A stretch of DNA of 64,000 nt from Acholoe squamosa. Lineage: Eukaryota; Annelida; Polychaeta; Phyllodocida; Polynoidae. The notes below the pieces were generated by a model. That model was not told the origin of the DNA, made no database searches, and saw only the letters and a list, made by a program, of their open reading frames with translations. The stretch spans positions 39,187,250 through 39,251,249 of the forward strand of contig OX439051.1 in NCBI GenBank assembly GCA_949317995.1, in the 5' to 3' direction. Positions 36,060 through 47,923 of this stretch are shown here, piece by piece (the first letter of the stretch is position 1; each line of letters opens with the position of its first letter). The translations under genes and the position numbers were made by a program.

Positions 36060-38181
36060 AACGCCGCTTACATCGTCGGTTTTTACACCCACGCAATCTT
36101 GTTTCTATGACATGAACTATAACGATGGTTAGTCTATGGCTTATACATACACATATTAACCCTGTCATTAGAGTGTTTAAGATGGCAACTTTTATACTTG
36201 TATGTGTAGAAAAATGCTACAGTAAAGCCTACGCGCAGGGGTGCTAAAAGAACATGTCTTGGAGGGGGCCAAAGTGACAGGAGCCAGGCTCTTGCTCAGT
36301 CTGAAGCACCTTGGGAGTTATAAATGATTAGAAATGTATACATACTGGTTTCCAAATTTTCTTCCTTTTTTTGTGGGGGTGGGGGTGGTGGGGAGGAAGC
36401 AACACATAATCTGCCCCCCCTCCCAATGCATTTGATAACTCGATGTGCCCAAAATCTGTCCAAAATGCCTATTGCTTATACTGTAATATAAGCGGTACTT
36501 CAATGACTTTTCTCCTATCATCTATACCTCATTAGTAGATACCCATTAAGAACTGGGCTTTTCTGAGGCATTTCAATAGCTGACCACACCTTTACAAATT
36601 ACGCTATCCTCAGAAATTCCAATTCCATTAAATCACTACATTAGTCGGCATGGTAATTTTGTTATCCCTCAGCAGTATTTATGCATTTTATTACAACAAG
36701 AAGCCTTACCATGAATTATTTAAGCTGGCATTGTCCTTTTACAACATGAAATATAATCGTCAAAAGGTTGAAGATGTGACTACCTTCGCTATACCATAAT
36801 CCTTACTTTTCATCCCATTCAGAGCTGCTCGATCCTCAAGTGTATGAGAAAATACACTTTTAATAAAAACGAAAGATGGAGGATGGCCTGAAATGTAGAT
36901 TGACATATATCTCCATTGCCCCCAGGGCATCAGATTAAAATCCTGAAGGCATGGATTGCTCCATTGGAGCTATTTTCGCAGCATATACAGTCATGCGGTA
37001 AAACACCCTGCGATTGTCCTTAAACACCCATTGAGCTAAATAAAATGGCCTGAAATAGAACAAAATCGAAACTTTGAAATGTGTAAGAGTGTGAAATTAC
37101 ATGTTTCTTTTTGTGTGTGTGGCTTGAAACAGTTTTACTGGTAAGCATGCCATAATGTCTGCTGAAACTGAAGAAGAAAACGAAAAACGAAAAACAAACA
37201 GTCACCCCCACCTCCAATGCACGTACACAAGAACCTAGACTTGTTCAATCCCTTTTATAAATGTATATAAAAAACGAAGTTAAATGGAATACATAATGTT
37301 TAAAATATTGTTATACATGGAAAATATATCTGATCTTGAAAAGATGAAAATCAATACCCTAAGAAAAGACTTCCAGTGACAGTCAGAGCGTTATTTTTTT
37401 CTCAGTCTCTTATCCAATTGTGGCAACTTCTCTTTGTAAATTTCAGTTTTCATCATTGATACTTCTTCAGAGGTTATAAAATTATGGCTTAATGCCAAGC
37501 TTAGAACATTTTATAGATGATATGCAGAGAAACCCTTGGATCAGCATCTGTCGAATAATGTATTACATGTAGGAGTCGACATGCTATTATTTTAATCTAC
37601 ATGTGTATGTATTTGACAAGGTAGGTGAGAGCGATCAATGTGCATGTCAACACTGAATATACAACAGAATAATATAGCAAAATTAAACCATTAAGATGTG
37701 ATTTAACACCATTTATATACCCAATCATTGTAGTGATCAGTGATACATAAATACAGACCCGGTGATTTTTTTTTTTTAATTTGTGCATTACGTTTGCCCA
37801 ACAGGGATGGTTTACTCTCAAAGGGTCGGCGTTTTTCCCAAATGCAGCTATGGGGAGTTCCCCTTCAAAACTACATTTTGTTCATCAAAAGCTGTCCAGG
37901 GTTCACCACAAGGCCTAACATGTTTGAATCTATCCCTGTAGTGTGCTACATATAATATCTAGAGTTAAGAGAAATCTGTTGTCCTATAAGTTGACCTCAA
38001 TATTGCTGTGAGTATAACGTTATAGTTGGGGGCGGGTATGGGTAAGCTGCAAATTCCAATGTCAATGTCACAATGCACAGACTGTATTCACAATATTTGT
38101 TCAGTCAATAAGACCAAGACTGAAGGTTAGGTTATTAGTATACACGCCCATTAACCATATAATCCTTTAAAGGCCACTGAT
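36060..38181. other. Intergenic, no gene seen
   Basis: No coding exon, RNA gene or transposon terminus recognised. Confidence 0.4.
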
Positions 38182-38450
38182 GCGGTACTCTGGTGTCCTG
38201 AGGTATAAACCCTCAGGGTACCACTATACAGGAAGCAGCAAAGTATAGTGGGAGTAGAGTTTATCTATCTCCCACTATGCCTCACTTTAAGGAACTAGAA
38301 ATACTAGTCAGTCTTCAAGCATAGATTGCATATTTCTAGTATGAAACATATGCTTGAAGGGTGATAAGTTCAGGGTCATTCTGGTGGTTACTGGTGCCAT
38401 AACATGGCGCTACCTAGATACGCGTGTACTGGCCGATACGGGGGTGTGGT
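38182..38450. repeat. Dispersed repeat, partner 19098-19375
   Basis: Same family as 19098-19375, beginning GAGGTATAAACCCTCAGGG. Moderately diverged, no coding content. Confidence 0.7.
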
Positions 38451-39716
38451 ACGCCTGTTTTGACAGTCCTCAAAGGGTAAATCCCTTGACCCTTTTTTAT
38501 TGTTCCAGTCATTAGTAGTACCTGTGTGACTTCATGGCAGCAGCTTTGTACCACGGTGCAGCTGCCCACACATTGCTAGCACATTAAGGACTGTATCATG
38601 CCTTCTCGATCGACATGATGCATCAATGCAGTACAGGTAAGTAACTTGCCAGCAGCACACTGCTGCATCATGCTGTATCACGCGGTCATCATGAATGGAA
38701 CCCTGGAGAGTGTTATATTCATGCATCATGCCGACACTGTAAGGTTATGTGTATTGTCAGTGTGATGCATTGATTTCACCAGCTTTCATTAAGGGGTTAA
38801 CTCCTGTGGGTGAATGGTATTCTAGATCTACTCTGGAGGTATGAAAGAACAAAAGTGGCTGCAATTTATAGAGGTATGACTAGGTAAGGAGCTAGGGTCG
38901 TAGTATCGATCTTTGCTATTTTGTATCATATCATGACTGTTATGCAGCTTGGATATAAGACTGTAGGGAACTGAGCAATGGGGTTGTTGACTATGTAGAG
39001 ATCTTTACAGCTGTAGGCAAAACAAATAGGGTTGATTTATACAAAAAGGGGGAAATTGTGATTACATCTAGCATGAAAAGTGCCACTGGAGGCTATTTCT
39101 TAAGACACTGCATGTATACATTCACTACGATTTAAAACTCCCAAGAATAGAGCAGGGGATCATAGTTCCTGCCCTGTATGATAATCTGTACGACTGGTAC
39201 GTATGCAGTTATTATATAAGGATTGGTAGAGAAGTTGCACTGGTGCAAGCATTAGTAACCACTATAATAATTGTTGTAAAGGCAATGTTATGAGGCTTCT
39301 CACTATGATTTAAAGGGGGACAGTCGTAGTATGTTAAGAAATGACCTCCAGTCCCCTTTCTAGCACCCCCTCCCACATTAAGCATCGGGTCATCAGGGTA
39401 TCAGGATGGTAGAGCCTCAAAATTTATAGGCCCTGAATGGCTAGGCTGTTAAAAAGAACCAATGAAACAAAAACACATGCCTCTCATCCTCAGGCCATGA
39501 ACGGGCAATGTTTTCCCTACCCTTTACTTTTACCCACACAGGTACTTTTTTATCTGGAGTCCCTATATTGACAACCCTAGATAAACCTAGGAAAATGGCA
39601 TAGGGGCAGCCCTTCGTGACAGGGACAATTATCCAGAACTTGCTTTAGGAAACAGACTTTTATGTGTTTGTGATGGGGGGAACCTTTACGATCCATATCA
39701 GTACACCAGGAGGGTG
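38451..39716. other. Intergenic, no gene seen
   Basis: 38540-38740 is rich in ATGATGCA- and TGCTGCATCATG-like short inverted motifs. No gene recognised. Confidence 0.4.
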
Positions 39717-40071
39717 TTGCTCCTATAGTAAAAGGAAGAGCTGGCTAAAAAACCCTCATTTCCAGTCCTTTCTTTTCATGTCGCTATAACTTGTCCCTTT
39801 TGTTGCTCACAAGTGATCATTCAAGTACGGTGCTAATAAAGGGGGATTTGAGTAAGTACCTAGTTGGGAGAAGTCATTCAGTATAATAAACTATAGAGCG
39901 TGTGACATGAGTAGGTACCTGGTAGCGCAGCTCTCTCTATTTTAAACAAGGCAGGTGACTTTTCAGACTAATGTGGTGAGTGCAAGTTGAATAGTGAAGC
40001 AGTGCATGACTTGTTTAGAAAAAAGGGCACATACTCACAGCTCTTTTTACAATAGGAGCAACACCCTCCAG
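39717..40071. mobile_element. 355-bp MITE, intact ends
   Basis: Perfect or near-perfect 27-bp terminal inverted repeats: CAGGAGGGTGTTGCTCCTAT at 39717 and its complement ATAGGAGCAACACCCTCCAG ending at 40071 (one T/A mismatch just inside). A second, highly similar copy is at 41240-41599. It encodes no transposase. Superfamily unassigned; the target-site duplication is not clear. Confidence 0.85.
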
Positions 40072-40127
40072 TGGCAAAGGTGGCATTTTATGTTTTAGTG
40101 CATTTTTTGAGTAGGTGCCGTATTTCC

Positions 40128-40407
40128 CCATGTATAGGCCGGGGCTAATACAAGCAAAACTGTCAAATTGACCCGGCCTATACACGGGGCAGGCCTATAC
40201 ATGGGGCAGGACTATACAAGGGGCAGGCCTGTACACAGGGCAGGCCTATACATAGGGCAGGCCTGTACACAAGGCAGACCTGTACACGGGGCAGACCTGT
40301 ACACGGGGTAAGGATTACAGTGTATTTTTTACATTCTGAATTTCATCCCGGCTAATACACAGGGGAGGCCAGTACACAGGGCCCGGCCTATACATCGGGA
40401 AATACAG
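40128..40407. mobile_element. 280-bp MITE whose core is an 18-bp minisatellite
   Basis: The ends GTATTTCCCCATGTATAGGC (40130 on) and GCCTATACATCGGGAAATAC (to 40405) are inverted repeats of about 24 bp. Between them, 40170-40310 is a tandem array of about eight 18-19-bp units of the form CAGGCCTATACACGGGG. The units resemble the inner part of the terminal repeat itself, suggesting the array grew from the end sequence. Confidence 0.8.
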
Positions 40408-41239
40408 TATTTTCTTTGTTGCAGTAATTTAACATGTTGTGTTATATGAATATAATTTATGATATATACAATCTGGATGTGTATTACTAGGCAAAAGTGG
40501 CACAGGTTAGCTTTCATCTTTCAGTGCAATCCATCAGGAATGCACTGAAACTAAATGTGAAAAGGGCCCTTAGTGCAGGGTGCATTAAGGTCCCTATTTC
40601 CAGTATATGTTGCCCTAGTTGAGTGGGTAAGCTTGACTTTGAGCGACACCCTTTTTCCACAATCTCAATGGGCCCTAACAGTATCTTCTTAATTCTAAAC
40701 CAAAACAACATCATAATTATGATTAATTTTTTAACAGCAAGGCGAGAAGGGGCAGGGGGTATTGAGGCTTGAAGTTGGTAATCTCTTCTTTTTGACCAAA
40801 AGATGGCAAAAATATCATCTTAACCAAAGGGTCCACACATTACAAGACAAGAACACCAAACGCTTTCAATCTACAACTCTTACACTGTCAGACCACAGGT
40901 AGCTTTTAACAGTAGATTGCTTTTATTTTTGACCCAACGGTGGGTTCTACTATATGCAATACAGTGGTCCTTATAGCACATTTACAATTGTTGCTGAGAG
41001 TGTATATAACTCAGTTTTTAGTTTGGTCCTTGGCGAGTGATATTTGTAGACATCACTTTAAAGCCGAGGGCACAAATGAATAACATAATTATATGCAAAA
41101 TATCACAACCAAAGACCAAATAACATGAGCACTAATGATATTATTATGACAAATGAAGAGCCAAGGAGCAAACAATTAACATGGATCAGCAGGGAGTCTT
41201 GGCTCTTCAGAGTACATTCATAAAGGTTTATGATTATGT
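40408..41239. other. Intergenic, no gene seen
   Basis: Contains the 40550-40612 block that recurs inverted near 17480-17550. No coding exon seen. Confidence 0.4.
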
Positions 41240-41599
41240 CAGGAGGGTGTTGCTACTATAGTAAAAGGAAGAGCTGGCTAAAAATGCCCTCATTTCCAGT
41301 CCTTTCTTTTCATGTAGCTATAACTTGTCCCTTTTGTTGCTCACAAGTGGTCATTCAAGTATGATGCAAAAAAGGGGGATTTGAGTAGGTACCTAGTTGG
41401 GAGAAGTCAGTCAGTATAATATACTATAGAGTGTGTGACATGAGTAGGTACCTGATTTTGCAGCTCTTTCTCTGTTTTAAACAAGGCAGGTGACTTTTCA
41501 GACTAATGTGGTGAGTGCAAGTTAAAGGGTGAAGCAGAGCGTGACTTCTTTTGAAAAGAGGGTACCTACTGACAGTTCTTTTTACCATAGGAGCTCCAG
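41240..41599. mobile_element. Second copy of the 39717 MITE, damaged right end
   Basis: Aligns with 39717-40071 along its whole length at about 90 percent. The right terminal repeat has lost AACACCC (reads GGAGCTCCAG), so the end is no longer a full inverted repeat. Confidence 0.85.
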
Positions 41600-42916
41600 T
41601 CATCTCAGATCGTCCGGTGCAGACTCAAAGTTAAACCATCTAAAGGCCGCATACGGAATGTGCAGACCATTAATGGACTGTACTCCTTCATTTGACCATC
41701 AATGAAAGCAGCCCTGGAGGGTGTTGGGAGAGCATAGAAATTGAGTTCTGTCGGAGGTGCTATTCCCAAAATGGAGCTGCCAGGCCTCAGGGAATCAATT
41801 CCCTGTTGTGTTGCCAAAAGGTAATTGGTCATAGAAGTAGTGTAAGAACCTGTTCCTTGCTAGTTCCTTCCTCCAATTCCCTGGCCTACCTACTTTGGGA
41901 AATGCTCAGAGGGAACCAATCATGGAACCAGATCCCCAACCTTTTGCAAAACGTCTGATTCTGAGGAAGTCAATTCCATTACAGTGTAAGGTTGGAAGTG
42001 GCTTCCGAGAGTGAGTTGGCTACAGTGAGAACCCACTTCCTAATCTCTTCACAACAGCCTCCTGAAATATTGACTGCATTAGGGAGTTATCATATTATTT
42101 CAACATGGGGATGGTGTGTTTGTTCGCAGATACGCGGAAAGAAATTACTCCCCCCCCCTCTTTAGGGTCAAATTTGAAGTTTGTTTGTCCACAACCCCCG
42201 GAGGAGCCAAAAATTGCAGGTGAAAGCACACACAGACGTTTTCGTTGAAAACAGATTAACTTATTTTGCCTCCCCTACTCAGAGGAGCCGAAACAAATTC
42301 CACCCCCACCCTCAGTTGTTAAAAATGGTCATCCCCTTAGTATGTCATATTATCTCATGCTAGAGCCACTCACAAAGGGTGAAAGGATCAGCATGATGCG
42401 TCAAAAGCAGTGGTGATGAGTCTAGACATCATTATGGTGACCCAGCCTCACAATATCAGAAATCTCTGCAGGTTATACACTTAATAATGGACTGAATGTC
42501 ACTCAGGTAGGAGGCCTAGAGATGGTGGTTTTATAGAACTAACAGTGCACTGAATCACACCCAGGCCAGACATGTGGTCATGAGACATATACCATCATAG
42601 ATTGACGTAGGAGTTATCTACTAGAAATAGATAATACGCAGTGAATCTGTAGATACTGGGTCAGGGCCAAGGGAACATGTGTTTTTAGTTCCATGAGTCT
42701 GAATATAGGGGAGGAAATTAAAACTATTTTTTCTGCAATTTTTTTTCTTCTTTGATCTTCGGAGTGCCAGCTCAAAAAATGATTCTCAAATTGTCCAAGA
42801 ATATTCTTCAGAATGAAAGATGAATTCCTAAAGTTGCTCCTGCTTTGCTAAAGGTCGGATAACATGAAACATCTTTTCATTTTGCATCAATAGAGCAGGA
42901 CCGTCAGTCCTGGAGG
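41600..42916. other. Intergenic, no gene called
   Basis: A 75-codon minus-strand frame at 41832-41605 is compositionally protein-like, but it has no splice acceptor in frame and no family I recognise. No other feature seen. Confidence 0.35.
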
Positions 42917-43642
42917 TTAATTCAAAACATCCTGGAATCGCAACCTAAGCGATCTTAGGAATTATTCTACCTTATCCTATTAAGCGATCTTAAGATTAGA
43001 CTGCGTTCACATTTCCTAGCCAGCACTAAGATCGCATCAATCTTAGCCTCAGCCCTCCTACACTATTCCAAGAAGTACTGACTGGGCACAGGGGTAAGAG
43101 TCCCAAAATAAAGGAATAGCTCTGCAGCCACTCTTCTTCACAGCAGTGTTTATATCATCGTTCTCCGTCCCCATATGGGCTAATAAAAGAGCACAGGGTG
43201 CAGTTGACCCCTGTACAGTATTCAAGAGTTGTTCCCAAGAATGTATGATTTATGCTTGCCTATTAGAAGCATTGTGCCCTCCCCCCATGACAAAGAGAGA
43301 GAAGGGAAGAATTACCTTACAGTGCACTTAGCGCATGAGTAGCCCTATAAGGGTGCTCAAACGTCCTCCCTCCCCTCTATATGTATGCAGCAGGCTATTC
43401 ACTCTTTCAATCAGGAGTGTTCCCTGTAAGTGCTCTTGTACTCAGGTAAAACCACTATGCAATTCTTTCACTAAGATCGCAGTGATCTTAGTGCTGGAAA
43501 AGGAATATTGAAGTGATCCCAGGACTTGCTATTCCTGAGAGGCCTGCAACCACTGCATTAGATAGGGTAGACTGGCCAGGTCTTATGATATGTGCCTACA
43601 CTAAGATCACTGGGGTTGTGATCCCAGGATGTTTTGAATTAA
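42917..43642. mobile_element. Inverted-repeat element with TTAA edges, copy 1
   Basis: TTAA at 42917-42920 and 43639-43642 flank inverted ends TTCAAAACATCCTGGRATC that extend inward for about 40 bp (through GCGATCTTAG). A GATCTTAG/CTAAGATC motif recurs several times inside in both orientations. No transposase frame. TTAA edges suggest a piggyBac- or Sola-like target, but the conserved CTGGAG just outside TTAA on the left of both copies means the true element end could be a few bases further out. Confidence 0.7.
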
Positions 43643-44503
43643 GCTCCAGGACCTTATTTCAATAGTTTGCACAACAGGACGGCCTCAAATCGTAGTGGGA
43701 GGTATAAGAAATGACTCATACCAGTGACTACATAGTGAGCTACAGTACAGACCTCAAAATAGGAACTGCTGTTTATTCAACTACTGGCTCAATACACGCC
43801 ACTATAAAGTCATAGCACCAGTCATAGGGGCACACTAATGGCTACATAGTGACCAGCCATACCTCCTTTGTGGTCTGGAGGTTAATTCAAAACATCCTGG
43901 GATCACAACCCCAGCGATCTTAGGAATTATTCTACCTTATCCTATTAAGCGATCTTAAGATCAGACTGGGTTCACATTTCCTAGCCAGCACTAAGATCGC
44001 ATCGATCTTAGCCTCAGCCCTCCTACACTATTCCAAGAAGTACTGACTAGGCACAAGGGTAAGCTGTGGGGTCACTCTTCTTCACAAGAGTGCTTAAACC
44101 ATCGTTCCCCATCCCCATATGGGCTAAGAAATATATTAGATTTCATCTGTAAATAAGGTAACTTTAATGCAAATGTTCAACCAGGATAAAATAAAAATAT
44201 CTTACCTCAATAGAGACAGATGAAATTCCCAGAAGACAGAGTCTGGCTTGCAGCAAGAGGATACCAAAGGGAGTGGGGTAGGACTTCACTTCAAAACTTG
44301 AGAAGGAAGAATTACCTTAGAGTGCCCTTAATGCATGAGTATGCCTAAGGGCCCTCAAGGACTCCCCTGTTTATGTATATGCAGCAGGCTATTCACTCTT
44401 TCAATCAGGAGTGTTCCCTGTAAGTGCTCTTGTACTCAGGTGAAACCACTATGCATTTCTTTCACTAAGATCGCAGTGATCTTAGTGCTGGAAAAGTAAC
44501 AGT

Positions 44504-47500
44504 TTTTTTGTTTTTTTTTTTGGACTAGCTCATTGCGTTAATGAACTGTCAGGTTCATTTATGTAATGCTATAGAGCCGACCATTTTTATTTATATTTCA
44601 AACAGATACCAAACAGTTGAAGTAAATATAGACTCCACATAATCAAACATATGTCATTATGTACAATAACAGTAAGGAAGCAGGCAAGTGTATCAAATCA
44701 ATTACATAGTATTTGTTGAGATATATATCGATATGGCACAAGAAACACAAAATACAATCAAATGATCATCAATGATATAATATTATATGATGATGAAAAT
44801 ATGCTGATCACATAAATAATATTTGGAGCGGCGCGGTGACTACACCGTCTCCATCAACCTTTGTTCCTTAGTTATATCCAACCTTTAGCCTTGATCTGAG
44901 ATTTTTTAACTTTTTAACCTCATTCTTAAATTTAACTTTTGTGGTAGCCCTCTAAAACCTCCTCAGATAGTAGGTCCCAGAGGACTACACCCCTGTACCA
45001 TGGCGATCTTTTGTAATGGCGAGATATACTTCTTGGCAATTTAAAACATATCTTATTTTGCGATCTTGTATTATATGCATGACCATGATTTATCTGATCT
45101 TTGGATTTCTTATACATCAAACTTAAAAGTAACATATCAAATCTTTGTTCTAATTTTTCCACTTTACAGATGACATGTAACTCATTAACACTATATTTAA
45201 CAATATTACATCTAAGGCAAATTCTCAAAGCTCTATTCTGTAAACGTTGTAATGCCTTTAAACCTTCCTCATTACAACTAGTACTTATAAAAGAGCAATA
45301 TTCAATAATCGGCCGGATGGTACAACAATATATTTTTATGCTTTCTTCTTGTGTGAGATATTTCCTTAATTTAGCAAATCTAAATAATTTATTACAAATG
45401 TTTCTTTTAATAAGCTTAATTTGTTTGTCAAAACTTAACTTACTGTCTACTGTAACTCCTAGGTAGGGGAAAAAACTTACAGTTTCTACTCTGGTACCAT
45501 TTATTACAATATCTGTATCTGGACAATTTTTCAATTTGTGAGCACTACAAAACCACATAGATTTTGTTTTCTTTGGATTAACAGTCAACCTGTTGTGAGA
45601 TACCCATGTCTTAAAGCGTTCAAGATCCTCATTTAACACTCTCATTACATCTTGGGGTTTTTTCGCTGCATAATATAAAACAATGTCATCTGCATACATT
45701 TTAATTTTGCACTCGTTCAACTCTTTAATCACATCATCTATGTATAAAACAAACAACAGGGGGCCTAAAACAGACCCTTGTGGGACACCATATTTGATTT
45801 CAGATTCTTGAGAGACATTATTGCCATAACTAGTACTTTGTTTGCGGTTTTTTAGATAACTATTGAACCAGAGAAAGTTATTTTTGCTGAAACCCAATTT
45901 GCTAATTTTTTCCAGAAGTCTAACATGAATTACACTGTCAAACGCTTTAGTAAAGTCAATAAATAGGGCCCCTGTTATTAAACCATCATTACGATACTCA
46001 TATAGATCATTAACAAAGTCAAAGGTGGCATCACCTGTACCACTACCTTTCTTGTAACCATATTGCTCATCTGAAAAATTATCGTGATCTTTCATGGCAC
46101 AACTTAAATGATAATACATTATTTTTTCAATAATTTTTGAGGGCATTGGCAATAGCGAAATAGGCCTCCAATTCTTAACTTGTGATAAATCTCCGTCTTT
46201 GGGTAATGGCTTGACCAATGCAGAAGCCCATTTGACAGGAAAACCACCACTATCAAAACTTCTCTGAACAAGAAAAGTAAATTGATCTAGCAGGCATATT
46301 ATTGCACATTGTAATATATCACCTCTGATCCCCTCTATTCCGGATGATTTATTTTTATCAATCTCTTTTACTGTATAATAGATATCCCAGGAATTAATCT
46401 TTATATTCGATTCAGAGAAAATTCCACCCTGAATGATTTCCTCTATACTCACATTATTATCCATATCACACTGTACTTTACCAACAGAGGCCACATGTAA
46501 GTCTTTTCCAATATTGCAAAAGTATTGATTAATATATTCACAAGCAGTTTCGGATGGGACCTTAACACCATCTTCATGGTGCTTCATATCTGGATATATC
46601 TCAGACCCATTACCCTTAAACATGTTATTAATATATTTCCAAAAACTCTTAGGATTTCCTCTACATTCATGTAATTCTTGCATAATACCACCAATTTGAT
46701 TAGCTTTTATTTTTTTCCTAATTTTTCTCCTGCAATCTTTAATAGCTTGCTTCTCTTCATCACTTTTATTCACCTTATACAACCTTAACCACCCTTCCCT
46801 CTCAAAAACAAGATCCATTACTTCATCATCTATCCAACTTTTTCTTGTTTTTTTAACTAATCTCTCAACAAAGGGATGATATTTATCCAGATACTGATTA
46901 ATAGGTGTTAGGAACATGTCCCACAGCACATCACTACTCAAATTTTTATCATAATACAATGTCCAATCACAAGATTGCAGGAAATCTTTGAAATTACTTT
47001 CTTTAAAATTCCTATAATCACGGCCCGAATAAGTTGTTTTAGTATACTTGTAATTCTCACGGCCCTTACAGCCAAATACAGGAATGTGATCAGAAATGAA
47101 TGCTTCTACCGTACCTGCATCAGTAATGTTAACACAATTTGATAATACATTGTCAATACAAGTACCATTAAAGGGACGAGTAACCTCATGTACCCGAATT
47201 TTCCATCCTAAATCTTTACATAATGACCTAAAACTCTCACAGCTTGCATCAGTATCATCAAACATATTTAGATTAATATCACCTAATACCCAAGTCTCAT
47301 GTCTCCCTTGATTATCATTATATTCAAATCCAGCTACCTTCTTTAGAAAAGTAAGAAAATTTGGTACATTGGTATTTGGTATTCTATAAATAGATACTAT
47401 GAGCTGTTCTTTCTCACCCGGTAGACATAGCATAATAGCAATACTTTCAAAATCAATCGATTGAATAGTCAAATCATTTACAATGCTAATATATCGACAT

Positions 47501-47784
47501 AAACCAGATCTACAACTAAGGCCTACTCCATCACAATTCTTACCAATTCGATCATTTCTATACAAAATACGATCAGGTATATTTATAATTCCCTCTGGTG
47601 AAGCAGGCTTAAGCCAGGTTTCACATAAACAAATTATATCACTACGTTTCAATAACTTGTATATCTCTTCATGTTTGTCTTCAAAACTACGTCAATTAAT
47701 TGAAGAAATCACCAGCCCCTTACTGTTGTTAAATTCCTCAATACAAAGTACCATTTCAAATAATAATAGGATAATAATGATGCC
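44504..47784 (-). mobile_element. Nearly full-length LINE with target-site duplication
   Basis: The insertion is flanked by AACAGT (44498-44503 and 47785-47790), consistent with a 6-bp target-site duplication, and begins on the plus strand with a T-run (poly-A tail of a minus-strand element). The host sequence on each side joins up to match copy 1 of the inverted-repeat element, giving an empty-site comparison. The 3' UTR is 44504-44931; little 5' UTR is present upstream of the protein. A 3' terminus of the same family lies at 3428-3520. Confidence 0.9.
44932..47652 (-). CDS. LINE endonuclease-reverse transcriptase (ORF2-type)
   Basis: The 906-codon frame encodes an AP-endonuclease-like domain at the N-terminus (CLCETWLKP 9-17, GDINLN 124-129, ISDHIPV 186-192) followed by reverse transcriptase. 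RT motifs are NWRPISLLP (494-502), DFTKAFDS (566-573), GVPQGSVLGPLLF (622-634) and the catalytic YADDIVLY (653-660), with the C-terminal end WYRGVVLWDLL typical of this group. It nicks target DNA and copies its own RNA. The order EN-RT and absence of RNase H place it in the Jockey/CR1/Rex-type non-LTR group; the exact clade is not resolved. The first Met is internal: the frame upstream stays open in sense except for a TGA just before it (about 47693), where the family usually has an NxRS motif. That stop truncates the endonuclease start, so this copy is probably inactive though recently so. Confidence 0.92.
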   Translation of the reverse strand: MKRSDIICLCETWLKPASPEGIINIPDRILYRNDRIGKNCDGVGLSCRSGLCRYISIVNDLTIQSIDFESIAIMLCLPGEKEQLIVSIYRIPNTNVPNFLTFLKKVAGFEYNDNQGRHETWVLGDINLNMFDDTDASCESFRSLCKDLGWKIRVHEVTRPFNGTCIDNVLSNCVNITDAGTVEAFISDHIPVFGCKGRENYKYTKTTYSGRDYRNFKESNFKDFLQSCDWTLYYDKNLSSDVLWDMFLTPINQYLDKYHPFVERLVKKTRKSWIDDEVMDLVFEREGWLRLYKVNKSDEEKQAIKDCRRKIRKKIKANQIGGIMQELHECRGNPKSFWKYINNMFKGNGSEIYPDMKHHEDGVKVPSETACEYINQYFCNIGKDLHVASVGKVQCDMDNNVSIEEIIQGGIFSESNIKINSWDIYYTVKEIDKNKSSGIEGIRGDILQCAIICLLDQFTFLVQRSFDSGGFPVKWASALVKPLPKDGDLSQVKNWRPISLLPMPSKIIEKIMYYHLSCAMKDHDNFSDEQYGYKKGSGTGDATFDFVNDLYEYRNDGLITGALFIDFTKAFDSVIHVRLLEKISKLGFSKNNFLWFNSYLKNRKQSTSYGNNVSQESEIKYGVPQGSVLGPLLFVLYIDDVIKELNECKIKMYADDIVLYYAAKKPQDVMRVLNEDLERFKTWVSHNRLTVNPKKTKSMWFCSAHKLKNCPDTDIVINGTRVETVSFFPYLGVTVDSKLSFDKQIKLIKRNICNKLFRFAKLRKYLTQEESIKIYCCTIRPIIEYCSFISTSCNEEGLKALQRLQNRALRICLRCNIVKYSVNELHVICKVEKLEQRFDMLLLSLMYKKSKDQINHGHAYNTRSQNKICFKLPRSISRHYKRSPWYRGVVLWDLLSEEVLEGYHKS

Positions 47785-47923
47785 AACAGTGAAGTAATCC
47801 CAGGACTTACTATTCCTGACAGGCCTGCAACCACTGCATTAGATAGGGTAGACTGGCCAGGCCTTATGATATGTGCCTACACTAAGATCGCTGGGGTTGC
47901 GATCCCAGGATGTTTTGAATTAA

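Larger units (their letters stand above)
43882..47923. mobile_element. Inverted-repeat element, copy 2, split by a LINE
   Basis: Left end at TTAA 43882-43885 and right end at TTAA 47920-47923 match copy 1 (42917-43642). The sequence up to TGCTGGAAAAG (about 44497) and again from GTAATCCCAGGACTT (about 47794) aligns with consecutive parts of copy 1. A 3.28-kb LINE interrupts it at 44504-47784. The interior 44120-44300 differs from copy 1, so the family has variable cores. Confidence 0.8.

Noticed and set aside
41605-41832. 75-codon minus-strand frame with balanced composition next to a MITE
   Set aside because: No family recognised, no splice acceptor or donor in frame and no neighbouring exon; left uncalled, though a translated search would be worthwhile.
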